Assembly: GCF_030812885.1 (NCBI RefSeq)
Contig: NZ_JAUSTO010000002.1
Span: 1-64,000, forward strand
Length of the DNA: 64,000 bases
DNA from: Moryella indoligenes
GTDB lineage: Bacteria > Bacillota > Clostridia > Lachnospirales > Lachnospiraceae
Reading direction: 5' to 3'
Position numbers and translations under genes: made by a program. Position 1 is the stretch's first letter, and every line of letters starts with the position of its first letter. The notes below the pieces were generated by a model. It was not told the origin of the DNA. It saw only the letters and a program-made list of their open reading frames with translations, and searched no databases. Of this stretch, positions 7,810 through 16,978 are shown piece after piece.

Positions 7810-9722
7810 AATACCGCGGATCCGTCACAGTCTTCCTCGCACTTGTTATTACCTGCTGTAGTGCCATGATCTGCGCGCTCACTGAGAGCGCACGCACTGC
7901 AGGGGCACGCTTCTATGTGCGCAATATGGCAGATGCCTCCATAAACTCTCTCTTTTCGCAGTATCACAGAGAGCTCTGGGACAGCTACCGCATCATAGGC
8001 TATGCCTATGAGAATGATCAGAGCTGCACACGGGAGATGGAAAATTTTATAAGACCCTATCTGGAACACTGTGGATGGTACGCACTCCGTTCACCGGAGA
8101 TCAGTATTACCAAGAAGACCTTTCTCACGGACGCGGGCGGGAGGTGGTTCGAGCAGGAGATACTGGACTATCTGAAGTTCGGCTGGATCAACCTGAACAC
8201 TGCCCCCGCCTCGGCCGAGGAGCTGTGGGAACAGATCTCTGAGGCACAGACCATGGACTCCGTGCTGAAGGACTACGGTCTCCGCAGCAGAGAGGCCATC
8301 GCCATGGAAAAGGCTATTATGAAAATCAAGAAGAATCTGGACACACAGGAGAGGCTGCACCGGGAAGCGGAAGCAGAACTCCGGGACGGCAATCATTCCG
8401 CCTTCCAGCGCAGCGCTTCTGAGCTTGCCGGGACAATCCGGGCACTGCCCTCGCTTATACAGAGCTACGACAAAAAGGCCGATAGCTACAGCAGAAATCT
8501 CGCAGAAACCGAGGCGCGCCACCGGGATGCGCTGGAGGGACTTAAGCCGGAGAATCAGACTATTATCAGGGAACAGCTTAGCTCCTGCCACGAATATGCC
8601 GATCAGGACGGCAGCCGCCGACTGGAGATCGACTCCCTGGACGACGACAACGAATACCTGCTCCGCGCCATTCAGGATGTCCGCAGCTACGCAGAAGAGA
8701 CAGAGGAGTACATAGAGGACGCAGAAGATGATGAGGAGGGTGATGGCATTGATGAGGCGGCGCTCTGGGCAGAGGTCGCAGAGAGCTGGTGCGCAATCCG
8801 CCTGCCCACACTCGGCGCAGCACATGGCATAGACAACGAGGAGACAGAATCTCTGCTCGAGGCGATACTGGATCTCGCCGCCGGAGGGTACTTAAACATT
8901 GTGCTGCCGCCGGACCGCGAGATTCCTGCTGAACACTTTGACTGCTCCGACTTTCCTTCGAGAACAGCTGTCACTGCAAGGACTGACGCCGGTCCCTCGC
9001 TTCTGACCGCACTTGCGGTTGATGAATACGCAGGACAGTTTCTTCCATGCTTCACAGATCAGAGAGAGGAGGGTATACTCTGCCAGCTGGAATACACACT
9101 CACAGGCTCCTCCTCAGAGCGGGAGAATTTCAGCGCGGCACTCACCCAGCTGCTTGCAGTCCGGGAAGCTCTGAACTTTATCTGTATCATGTCGGACAAT
9201 TCGCTGCGTGAGCAGGCGCGTCTCACTGCTGCAACCATCACAGCCGCCGCACAGATTCCGGGACTCTCTGTGCTCGTTGAGTGCCTCATCATCACTGCGT
9301 GGGCCCTGCTGGAGAGCTTTCTGGACCTCCGTCTTCTGCTCGAGGGCAGGAAGGCTGCGCTGTTCAAGACCCGGGAGAGCTGGATGAGCGATCTCAGCGA
9401 CCTCCTGCGCTTTGCCGCCAGTCTCCAGCTCCCGACAGAAAAACTCCAAGAGGCGACCGGCGGTCTGCGCTATGAGGACTGTCTGAAGCTGCTGCTCTTC
9501 ACCAAAAGCGCAGAGGAGAGAGATTACCGCATCATGGACATGATTCAGGCAAATCTGTCTCTCTCTGACCCTGGTTTTCGCATGAGTCAGTGCATCTACG
9601 GGATGCACGCAGAGCTTCAATGCGAATCTGATCACCTGTTTACGAAACTCGGAGTTTCTCCGGATGGCGCCTCTCTCGGCGCATCCTTCCCAATCTGTGT
9701 AAAAATGGTCAAGGCCTATTAA
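7806..9722 (+). CDS. DUF5702 (TadG-like) pilus-associated protein
   Basis: The 638-residue protein starts with MKYRGSVTVFLALVI, a hydrophobic N-terminal helix resembling that of TadG/TadE-like proteins, then a long extracytoplasmic region. About residues 150-310 are strongly charged and helical with heptad-like spacing, probably coiled coil. This architecture matches proteins labelled DUF5702 in clostridial Tad loci, whose role is unproven but probably as a large minor pilin or a cell-surface anchor of the pilus. It overlaps the pilin gene by four bases, so the two are translationally linked. The assignment rests on N-terminal pattern, size and position. Confidence 0.82.
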   Translation: MKYRGSVTVFLALVITCCSAMICALTESARTAGARFYVRNMADASINSLFSQYHRELWDSYRIIGYAYENDQSCTREMENFIRPYLEHCGWYALRSPEISITKKTFLTDAGGRWFEQEILDYLKFGWINLNTAPASAEELWEQISEAQTMDSVLKDYGLRSREAIAMEKAIMKIKKNLDTQERLHREAEAELRDGNHSAFQRSASELAGTIRALPSLIQSYDKKADSYSRNLAETEARHRDALEGLKPENQTIIREQLSSCHEYADQDGSRRLEIDSLDDDNEYLLRAIQDVRSYAEETEEYIEDAEDDEEGDGIDEAALWAEVAESWCAIRLPTLGAAHGIDNEETESLLEAILDLAAGGYLNIVLPPDREIPAEHFDCSDFPSRTAVTARTDAGPSLLTALAVDEYAGQFLPCFTDQREEGILCQLEYTLTGSSSERENFSAALTQLLAVREALNFICIMSDNSLREQARLTAATITAAAQIPGLSVLVECLIITAWALLESFLDLRLLLEGRKAALFKTRESWMSDLSDLLRFAASLQLPTEKLQEATGGLRYEDCLKLLLFTKSAEERDYRIMDMIQANLSLSDPGFRMSQCIYGMHAELQCESDHLFTKLGVSPDGASLGASFPICVKMVKAY

Positions 9723-9801
9723 ATGCCGTACCCTCGCTCTGTCCCCGCAGGATCGCGGACGGGTCCCCGGCACTGCTCCCCCCAAGGAAGAAGGTAACGG
9801 G

Positions 9802-10785
9802 ATGAAACTACATATCTTTCAAATCCCTGTCTATCCCCCAAAAAACAATCGGAATATGGCTCTCCAGGTACATAACCGGCTGCATCCCTTCCTTCCTCTG
9901 TCCGGGAGAGCAGCGCCGGGGGATCGTCCGCTTCGCGCGAGTCTCACTCTTGAGGCTGCCCTGGTGCTTCCGCTCTTTCTCTTTATGATGTATCTGCTGA
10001 TACTTCCCATGCGGATGATGGACAGCGCAAGGGCAATGCAGCAGCTCTGCGAGGCTGTCTGTCAGGACACGGCTGAGGCCTGCTATCTGCTGCAGGCGGA
10101 GAATAGCTCCGATGCCTCCGATCAGACCGCAGGTGCGACAGACAGTGCCGACTCTGACTCAGCTGACATCCGCGCACGAGAACAGCACACCGCAGGCGCC
10201 CGCTCCGGTCGTTCTTCTGCGCTCCATCGCTCTGCGGCAGCGCTGGCCGCGCTCCGCGCATCAACGGAAATAGAGGATGCTTTTATAGAAAATATCCGCT
10301 CTCATCGCAGCAGCTGTCTCTCAGACGGGGAAACCATCACCATTGTACTGGACTACGATTATCACCTGCCCTTTTCTGTCTTTGGGCTCTCCAGCATTCC
10401 ACAGACTGTCACCGCCTCCCGCCGCGCATGGATCGGCCGGAATCCCGCAGGGCAATCCTCCGACAGTAACAATACGGAGGGTACGCTCGTCTATATCGGA
10501 AAAAGCAGCACTCGCTACCACAGCTCTGCCGGCTGTCACTATCTGTCCAATGAGCTGCGCGCTGTGCCATATCATGCAATCGCTTCTGAGCGAAATTCCG
10601 GCGGTTCCCGCTATCACGCCTGCCCGCGCTGCGCTAAGGGTGTGAGCGCCGGCACTGTTTATATCATGCCGAGCGGATCCGCCTATCATGCAAATACAGA
10701 TTGCAGTGCGATTCGCGCCTATGCGCAGCTGGTTCCAAAATCATCGGTGGAGCACCTCGGGCCATGCAGTTACTGCTGTCCCTGA
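9802..10785 (+). CDS. TadE-like minor pilin with duplicated Tyr-His/Cys motifs
   Basis: The N-terminal 46 residues are a polar, basic leader followed by SLTLEAALVLPLFLF, a TadE-like prepilin segment with glutamate at +5. The middle is rich in Ser, Ala and Asp and probably flexible. The C-terminal third contains two copies of a module: VYIGKSSTRYH..C..L then CPRC, and VYIMPSGSAYH..C..I then CSYC. The His/Cys spacing suggests bound metal or disulfides. Related VYxxxxGxxYHxxxC modules occur in other Firmicutes surface or nuclease proteins. The start follows GGAAGAAGG. It lies between the DUF5702 gene and the peptidase-pilin fusion and should be part of the pilus. Confidence 0.85.
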   Translation: MKLHIFQIPVYPPKNNRNMALQVHNRLHPFLPLSGRAAPGDRPLRASLTLEAALVLPLFLFMMYLLILPMRMMDSARAMQQLCEAVCQDTAEACYLLQAENSSDASDQTAGATDSADSDSADIRAREQHTAGARSGRSSALHRSAAALAALRASTEIEDAFIENIRSHRSSCLSDGETITIVLDYDYHLPFSVFGLSSIPQTVTASRRAWIGRNPAGQSSDSNNTEGTLVYIGKSSTRYHSSAGCHYLSNELRAVPYHAIASERNSGGSRYHACPRCAKGVSAGTVYIMPSGSAYHANTDCSAIRAYAQLVPKSSVEHLGPCSYCCP

Positions 10786-10837
10786 CTCACAAAGCAGACA
10801 GCTCCGATCATTTTATTTCAGAGATCAAGGAGGCCCT

Positions 10838-11878
10838 ATGCTGATTTTTACCTTCTTCGGACGTATGATACTGTTTGGCTTTCTCACGCTATGCGTGCTT
10901 CAGGACATCCGACGTATGGAAATAGAGCGGAGACTTTTTCTTTTGATGGGAATTGCGGTCTGCCTGTATGAGCTCCGACTGCTCCTCTCGGGCACGCTTC
11001 CCCCGTACCGGGAGCTGCTGTTGTCTGTGATTCCGGGCCTCGTGCTTCTTCTCGTCTCAAAGCTGAGCAGAGAGGCTCTCGGCCTCGGGGATTCCCTGTT
11101 TTTTCTGCTTCTGGGCCCCTGCTGCGGCGCTGTGCGCCTGCTCTCCATACTGGCCGCCTCCTTTCTGCTCGCCGCAGTCTGCGCGCTTTTTTTCATCACT
11201 GCTGCCAGTATGCGGGGAGGAGTGCAGCGCGGCAGAAGAATTCCCTTTCTTCCCTTCACCATCGCACCTGTTCTGTACCACATTTTTACGCTGAGCGCTC
11301 CCACAGAGAGAAAACTTTATCTCGCTGTAATCTGTTCCTTGATTGTCCTTTATATATTCCAGGCCGTCCTCATACTGCAAAAAGCAAAACAAAAACCGAG
11401 ACTCTTCCGGCTTCCCGAGCGCTCGCCCGGACAGACAGCGCGAAAGCTCCGCGGAAGCCTCACGGTCGAAGCCTCTTATGTTTTTGCCCTGATCTTCCTC
11501 GCAATCTCCGCAATGATACGTTTTTCATGGAAGCAGCGAAACACCTGTCTCGCCGCATTTCTTCTTACAGAAACCAGCGTGCGAGCCGCGCACGCCGAGC
11601 CGCTGTACGATCCGCATGGCGCCGACGAGGCTGCTCTCAGCGCCGAGCTGCGACACCGCCTCTCCTCCATTCAAATGCTGAAGGATTCCGCCCTGTGTGT
11701 GGAGCGCAGCCCCCTGTATTCCCGTGCGCTGCTGCAAAACAGTGAGATGAAACTCTCCGCAGAACGGCGCAATGCAAGTTCTGAGGATGTCATGCGCGCT
11801 GCAACCGCAATCCGGGACTACAGCAATTCCGTACAAACACAGAAAGGACGCTCTGATCATGCCACAGATCTTAAATGA
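10838..11878 (+). CDS. A24 prepilin peptidase fused to TadE-like pseudopilin
   Basis: Residues 1-180 form a polytopic A24-type prepilin peptidase without the methylase domain: Asp23 in LQDIRRMEIERR and Asp85 in ALGLGD are the two catalytic aspartates. After a basic linker (about 181-205), residues 206-211 read GSLTVE, followed by a hydrophobic helix, exactly like a TadE-type prepilin with glutamate at +5, and then a soluble domain of about 110 residues. The frame is open throughout, so enzyme and probable substrate are one polypeptide. The ATG at 10838 follows AAGGAGG. A second, free-standing A24 peptidase is at 14726. Its 3' end overlaps the next gene by 20 bp. Confidence 0.85.
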   Translation: MLIFTFFGRMILFGFLTLCVLQDIRRMEIERRLFLLMGIAVCLYELRLLLSGTLPPYRELLLSVIPGLVLLLVSKLSREALGLGDSLFFLLLGPCCGAVRLLSILAASFLLAAVCALFFITAASMRGGVQRGRRIPFLPFTIAPVLYHIFTLSAPTERKLYLAVICSLIVLYIFQAVLILQKAKQKPRLFRLPERSPGQTARKLRGSLTVEASYVFALIFLAISAMIRFSWKQRNTCLAAFLLTETSVRAAHAEPLYDPHGADEAALSAELRHRLSSIQMLKDSALCVERSPLYSRALLQNSEMKLSAERRNASSEDVMRAATAIRDYSNSVQTQKGRSDHATDLK

Positions 11879-12665
11879 AACCGACCGCCGCTATCTGACC
11901 ATACCGGCTGACATTCAGCTCCGGGAACAGTTTGAACTGCGCATGCTGGAGGAAAATCCGATCGATGGTCTTCTGAGGCTCTCCATATGTGACAACAACG
12001 GAGAGCTCGAGCTCCGCTATGATATCAGCGGGATGTGCTCTCTCGCAGAGCTGTCAGAAACCCAGAAGCTGCTTGCCGCCGACATCCGCCGCCTCATTCT
12101 CACCCTGAAGCACATCATCGCAGGCATGGCCCCCTATCTTCTCGATCCCTCCGGCATTCTCCTCTCGCTGGAATCGGTCTATCTCTCTCCTGTCAGCCGG
12201 TCTCCCTGCTTTCTCTTTATTCCGGCCAGAGGAAGCAGCTTTTCATCAGAGCTCTCTGAGTTTCTGAAAACCGTGCTTGCGTGCACGGATCAGGATGACT
12301 ACTCCAGTGTCGTACTTGCCTATCGCCTCTACAAGGAGAGTCTCGATCATCCGAGCGCACTGGATCGACTTGAGCAGATTCTTGTTTCTCAGGAAAATAT
12401 TTCTGATCCCACCGTACTGACGCATACCGATGAAGCTGCTGTGGAGCTTCCTCTGCCGGAAGCATTGATACCCGAAGACAACGAAGCACTGATCGCAGAA
12501 ATCCGGGAGGTGACGTTCCCCTCTGAATCGGACAACTCCGGAGAGAATGAAAAAAGCGGTGGACTCTTCCACCGCCTCTTCCACAAAAATGAAGACAGGA
12601 GCGAATTGATTTCAGGTGATCACAGCGAAGAATGTGCCTTCGCGGAGCTGGTCGCAAGGAGCTGA
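11859..12665 (+). CDS. DUF6382-type pilus-locus protein, apparently C-terminally truncated
   Basis: The 268-residue protein has the compact N-terminal domain (about 1-180, with NPIDGLLRLSICDNNGELEL and LLDPSGILLSLES) seen in proteins named DUF6382 in clostridial Tad loci. Family members that I remember continue into a membrane segment and a C-terminal FHA domain. Here the chain stops after an acidic linker and GGLFHRLFHKN. The last 46 bases overlap the 3' end of the convergent glgB, so the final residues are encoded antisense to glgB. The start follows AAAGGA and overlaps the previous gene. The family name is from memory; the truncation is an inference. Confidence 0.72.
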   Translation: MPQILNETDRRYLTIPADIQLREQFELRMLEENPIDGLLRLSICDNNGELELRYDISGMCSLAELSETQKLLAADIRRLILTLKHIIAGMAPYLLDPSGILLSLESVYLSPVSRSPCFLFIPARGSSFSSELSEFLKTVLACTDQDDYSSVVLAYRLYKESLDHPSALDRLEQILVSQENISDPTVLTHTDEAAVELPLPEALIPEDNEALIAEIREVTFPSESDNSGENEKSGGLFHRLFHKNEDRSELISGDHSEECAFAELVARS

Positions 12666-14623
12666 GGCTGCCCGCCGACAGCGGTCTTCGTTTTCGCCGT
12701 CTTTCTTGCCGGGCCAAACTCATATATGCGGATACCGTAGGGCTCCAGCGGGTGAAAAATATGATACGGACGATTGTCACATTCTCCCTTGTATGCTCTG
12801 AAGCTCTCTGCTTTCTTCTTTTGCAGCTTGTAAGCCCCGTCTTTCTCATCAAAAATCAGGCGATAGCTGCCCGCATGCGGAACGCCGACCTTGTAGTCCG
12901 GCCGCTCCATAGGCGTAAAGTTAATCACAAAGAGCAGAGACTTCTTCCTGTCCTTATCGTAGCGCACAAAGGAAAAGACAGAGCGCTCCGCATCGTTTGC
13001 ATTGATCCACTCAAAGCCGTCCCAGTTGTCATCCTGCTGATAGAGGCAGGGATGCGTGCGGTAGATGTGAAGCAATCCTCTGACAAAATTCTGAAGTGCC
13101 CGGTGCGGCTCCTCATTCAGCAATTCCCAGCTGAGGGAAACACTTTCATCCCACTCATGCCACTGAGCAAAATCCTGTCCCATAAAGAGAAGCTTTTTAC
13201 CAGGATGTCCGAACATGTAGGCATACGCGCACCTCAGATTTGCAAATTTATCCTCGTAAATGCCCGGCATCTTATTGATCATCGAGCACTTGAGATGCAC
13301 CACCTCGTCGTGAGAAAGCACTAAAATATAGTTCTCACTTGTAAAATAGGTGAGACCAAAGGTCATCTTATTGTGATTTCCCTTTCGGAAATAAGGATCC
13401 AGCTTCATATACTCAAGGAAATCGTGCATCCAGCCCATATTCCACTTGAAGGTAAAGCCCAGGCCGTTTTTCTCCGGACTGTGCGTCACCATGGGCCAGG
13501 CAGTACTCTCCTCTGCAATAATCATGCTTCCGTCGTGCCGCCCGGCTATGACTGAATTCAGATGCTTGAAGAACTCTATCGCCTCCAGATTTTCATTGCC
13601 GCCGTACTGATTGCTGCACCACTCCCCCTCCCGTCTGCCATAGTCAAGATACAGCATTGAGGCGACTGCATCAACCCGCAGACCGTCCACATGATACTCG
13701 TTCAGCCAGTAGAGCGCATTTGCGATGAGAAAATTCTTTACCTCATTCTTCCCATAATCAAAGACCTTGGTACCCCAGTCCGGATGCTCTCCCTTTCTGG
13801 GGTCTGCATATTCATAGCAGCTCTGACCGTCAAAATCCGCAAGACCAAAAGCATCCCGCGGAAAATGTGCCGGTACCCAGTCCAGAATGACTCCGATTCC
13901 GGCCCGGTGCAGGTAGTTCACGAAATACTGAAAATCCTGAGCATCGCCATAGCGGGCCGTCGGCGCATAATAACCGGTTACCTGATAGCCCCAGCTCCCG
14001 TCAAAGGGATGCTCCGCAATGCCCATCAGCTCAACATGTGTATACCCCATGTCCTTCACATAGGCTGCAAGCTCCTCTGCAAGCTCCCGGTAGGACTTGA
14101 AGCCGTCCCGCGCTCCTCCCTGATTCTTCTTCCATGAGCCCAGATGACACTCATAAATACTGAGCGCACTGTGCCGGGGATCCTGCTCCGCCCGTTTTTT
14201 CATCCAGCTGCGATCTCCCCATGAAAACTCCCAGGGCTCCTCCGCCATACGTGAAGCGGTTCCCGGACGGAATTCCGCACAGCGGGCGTAGGGATCCGCC
14301 TTATACAGAATGTCGCCCCCCTGTGTTCGAATCACAAACTTATACAGCTCACCTGCACTGAGCCCAGGGATAAAGCACTCCCATATTCCTCCCTGACCAA
14401 CTCTCGTACAGCAGCTGTTCTCCGGATCCCAGCGGTTAAAATCTCCAACCACACTCACAGCAGCCGCATGTGGCGCCCAGACCGCAAAATAATAGCCGCG
14501 CTTTCCCTGATATTCGCAGGGATGCGCCCCAAGCTTTTTATATATCTCATAATGCGTTCCCTGACCAAACAGGTAGCAGTCGTCCTGCGTTATAAATCCA
14601 AGTCCCGGATTGTTCTTATCCAT
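12620..14623 (-). CDS. glgB: 1,4-alpha-glucan branching enzyme
   Basis: The 667-residue protein is a GH13 glycogen branching enzyme, which transfers alpha-1,4 chains to make alpha-1,6 branches. The N-terminal CBM48 domain includes YFAVWAPHAAAVSVVGDFNRW. The catalytic barrel shows DWVPAHFP, DGLRVDAVASML with the nucleophile (about residue 318), IAEES with the acid/base glutamate, and LSHDEVVH. The ATG at 14623 is chosen because GGAGGGG precedes it; the ATG four codons upstream has no such site. No other glycogen gene is nearby. It stands alone on the opposite strand in the middle of the pilus locus and its end overlaps the DUF6382 gene, which points to insertion or inversion. Confidence 0.95.
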   Translation of the reverse strand: MDKNNPGLGFITQDDCYLFGQGTHYEIYKKLGAHPCEYQGKRGYYFAVWAPHAAAVSVVGDFNRWDPENSCCTRVGQGGIWECFIPGLSAGELYKFVIRTQGGDILYKADPYARCAEFRPGTASRMAEEPWEFSWGDRSWMKKRAEQDPRHSALSIYECHLGSWKKNQGGARDGFKSYRELAEELAAYVKDMGYTHVELMGIAEHPFDGSWGYQVTGYYAPTARYGDAQDFQYFVNYLHRAGIGVILDWVPAHFPRDAFGLADFDGQSCYEYADPRKGEHPDWGTKVFDYGKNEVKNFLIANALYWLNEYHVDGLRVDAVASMLYLDYGRREGEWCSNQYGGNENLEAIEFFKHLNSVIAGRHDGSMIIAEESTAWPMVTHSPEKNGLGFTFKWNMGWMHDFLEYMKLDPYFRKGNHNKMTFGLTYFTSENYILVLSHDEVVHLKCSMINKMPGIYEDKFANLRCAYAYMFGHPGKKLLFMGQDFAQWHEWDESVSLSWELLNEEPHRALQNFVRGLLHIYRTHPCLYQQDDNWDGFEWINANDAERSVFSFVRYDKDRKKSLLFVINFTPMERPDYKVGVPHAGSYRLIFDEKDGAYKLQKKKAESFRAYKGECDNRPYHIFHPLEPYGIRIYEFGPARKTAKTKTAVGGQPQLLATSSAKAHSSL

Positions 14624-14725
14624 AATCCCCTCCATCGGATTTTTGTTGCTGTCAAGTCGATTATACCTGTTTTACCCTCTCTTTTAAAGGAAAGACTGTA
14701 AAAATCACACAAAAAGGAGAAGTGA

Positions 14726-15160
14726 ATGAATACGCTTCCTTCCGCTCTGCACACTTCTATGCCGGTACTGCCACTGCTCCCCGTCCTCACCATTGCCACC
14801 TTCAGCGATCTCAAAAGTCGCAGAATCCCGAATCTCCTCATTTTGATCGCCATTCTTCCGGGAGGTTTTTTCCTGGGACAGAGCTTTCTGCTTCGCCTTT
14901 GGTTTATCTGCCTTCTCTGCTACCCGCTGTTCCGTCTCCACTTGGTCGGCGCGGGAGATGTCAAGCTGCTCGCTGTGATTGCCGCATGGAGCGAGCCGGA
15001 CAGCTTTCTTTCTTTTCTTTTTTGCAGTCTGCTGCTCGCAGCGATCCCGGCACTGTTCCTTCTGCTCCGGCGGCGGCACTCCGGCATTCCCATGGCCCCC
15101 TGCTTTCTTCTCAGTTTCATCTGCTGTCAGGTTGCCAATATTCCACTCACAGCAGCGTAA
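14726..15160 (+). CDS. A24 prepilin peptidase (TadV/CpaA type)
   Basis: This 144-residue polytopic protein is a minimal A24 peptidase: Asp28 in FSDLKSRRIPN and Asp78 in GAGDVKLLA are the catalytic pair, in the canonical sequence context. It lacks the N-terminal methylase domain, as usual for TadV/CpaA. It should cleave the Flp pilin and TadE-like proteins at the inner face of the membrane. The start follows AAAAAGGAGAAG. It is followed 44 bp later by tadZ and is separated from the rest of the locus by glgB. Its active-site context is closer to consensus than that of the fused peptidase at 10838. Confidence 0.92.
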   Translation: MNTLPSALHTSMPVLPLLPVLTIATFSDLKSRRIPNLLILIAILPGGFFLGQSFLLRLWFICLLCYPLFRLHLVGAGDVKLLAVIAAWSEPDSFLSFLFCSLLLAAIPALFLLLRRRHSGIPMAPCFLLSFICCQVANIPLTAA

Positions 15161-15204
15161 TACTATTTTTTTCCCTCATTATACCCATTCAGGAGGATAT
15201 CACT

Positions 15205-16209
15205 ATGCGCAGAGTCATGGCCGTCGTTGATCAGGATGCAGAATATGGAAAACGGCTGGTTTCCTACTTTAATGAGCAGTCCAGCATTGGCTTTCGGGCA
15301 ACGGCCTTCTCCGAGCTGGAGAGCTTCCGAAGGTTCTGTCAGAGTGTACAGATAGAGATCCTCCTGATCTCAGAGTCACTTGCTCACGACGCACACGGAC
15401 TCACCGGAAATGCAAAGGTCATTCTGCTCAGCGAAGACGGTTTTGTCGCGGGAAAGGAACATCGTCCCTTTGGAGCAGCTGCAGTGTTTAAATATCTCCC
15501 TGCGGACCGGATGTCCCGGGAGCTCATGAAAATTTACGCAGACGACGACAGCCATACCGTGACGCGCGTCCGCTCCTCACAGTGTGAAATCATCGGAGTC
15601 TACTCGCCCGTCAACCGCTGCGGAAAGACAACCCTCGCTATCACGCTCGGTATGGTGCGTGCCTCCCGCGGAAGAACATTGCTCATCTCTCTGGAGGAAT
15701 ATGCCGGTGTATTTATGAACATTTCCCGCAACGCGGAAGAGGATTTGTCCGATGTCATCTATTGCTACCTGCAAGGCTCCTACTCCTGGAGCCGCTTAAA
15801 AAGCAAGGTACATTCCTTCGGCTCACTTGACTATATCCCGCCTGTGCGCTGCATAGAGGATGTCTCTCAGATTTCCTCAGAGGATATGTCACGACTCATC
15901 CGCCGCATCGCCGAGGAGAGCGGATACGCAACCATCATCCTGGACTTCGGCTCCTTCGGCCGCCGGGCCTCTGAGCTTCTCGAGAGCTGCGACCGCATCT
16001 TTATGCCTGTGACAGAGGATCCGCTAGCCACTCTGAAACTGGATTCCTTCTACGAATATCTGGACAAGGCGGAAAAAGCGGAGCTGAAGGAACGATTGAT
16101 CAAATGCAATCTGCCTTATGATAAAGAAAAGGCGCAGGACTATGCCCGCGCACTGATCTCCGTCTATGAGAGTGGCTCCCTGTACGACTATGCCGCAGGG
16201 CTCCACTGA
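15205..16209 (+). CDS. tadZ: TadZ/CpaE-like ATPase
   Basis: The 334-residue protein has an N-terminal receiver-like domain (about 1-115), starting RRVMAVVDQDAEYGKRL, and a C-terminal MinD/ParA-type ATPase domain with PVNRCGKTTLA at about 135-145. The usual lysine-rich deviant Walker A (KGGxGKT) is changed, as often seen in TadZ. LDFGSFGRRASELLESCDRIFMPV corresponds to the Walker B region. TadZ localises the pilus machine at a site on the membrane. The start at 15205 follows AGGAGG. It ends 75 bp before the convergent lrgB remnant's stop. Confidence 0.85.
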   Translation: MRRVMAVVDQDAEYGKRLVSYFNEQSSIGFRATAFSELESFRRFCQSVQIEILLISESLAHDAHGLTGNAKVILLSEDGFVAGKEHRPFGAAAVFKYLPADRMSRELMKIYADDDSHTVTRVRSSQCEIIGVYSPVNRCGKTTLAITLGMVRASRGRTLLISLEEYAGVFMNISRNAEEDLSDVIYCYLQGSYSWSRLKSKVHSFGSLDYIPPVRCIEDVSQISSEDMSRLIRRIAEESGYATIILDFGSFGRRASELLESCDRIFMPVTEDPLATLKLDSFYEYLDKAEKAELKERLIKCNLPYDKEKAQDYARALISVYESGSLYDYAAGLH

Positions 16210-16284
16210 TCGCCCGTTGAGAAGCCCCCATCATCCGCTTTGCAGATCCCCTCGGCACAGAGACACCCCCGGGTCCTGAAGCCC

Positions 16285-16978
16285 TCAGTATATTGTTGCA
16301 AAAATTGACGCCACAATCACCGTCATGAGGCCGCAGACCACAATTGCCAGGCTGCTCATCGCCCCCCTCAATCTCTCCGAGCTCCATCGCCTTTGCAGTT
16401 CCTATCGCGTGCGCAGAGGTGCCGAGCGCCAGCCCTTTTGCGAGAGGACTGTGGATCGCAAAGAGGCGACAGATCGGCTCCGCAAGAACATTTCCCAGTA
16501 TCCCTGTGACAATAATCACTGCGACCGTGATCGTTGAGAAGCCGCCGAGCTCCTCTGAGACGCCAATGCCGATCGCAGTCGTGATGGACTTCGGCAGCAA
16601 AGTGATATACTGCGTGTGATTCAGCCCAAAGACTGCGCAGAGCAGAAGAACGGAGCAGAGGCTTGTGAGCATACCTGAAAACACAGCGATCAGAATTGCA
16701 AACAGATTCTGCCTAAGCAGCGCCAACTGCTGATAGAGCGGGATCGCAAGGCTGACAGTCGCCGGGGTGAGCAGATAGCTCAGGTAGCGCGCACTCTGAT
16801 TATAGCTCTCATAGCTGATGTGAAAGCCCAGCATAAAGCATATAACCAGCACAATGGAAATGAGAAGTGGATTCAGGAAGGCCTTATGAAATCGGTTTTT
16901 CAAAGCCACTCCCAGCTCATAGCCCAAAAGACTTATAACAATTCCTATGGTCGTTGAATTCTGAATCAGCTCATTCAT
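16285..16978 (-). pseudogene. lrgB: LrgB-family membrane protein, frameshifted in a G6 run
   Basis: The sequence encodes a LrgB/CidB-type protein with about six membrane helices through TSAHAIGTAKAMELGEIEG. A run of six G on the coding strand (16362-16367) then shifts the frame. As written, translation continues out of frame to a stop at 16100, antisense to tadZ, giving a hydrophilic tail. Removing one G restores AMSSLAIVVCGLMTVIV and a stop at 16285, the expected LrgB C-terminal helix and length (about 230 residues). The lesion could be a genuine mutation, phase variation by slippage, or a sequencing error. It overlaps lrgA by eight bases. Confidence 0.85.

Noticed and set aside
8091..8825. 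Long antisense frame (244 codons) inside the DUF5702 gene
   Set aside because: No start signal, odd composition and complete overlap with a well-supported gene on the other strand.
16100..16284. Extended C-terminus of LrgB as a real new domain
   Set aside because: It is a frameshift product antisense to tadZ, rich in Gly, Arg and Ser; one-base correction gives the normal LrgB end.
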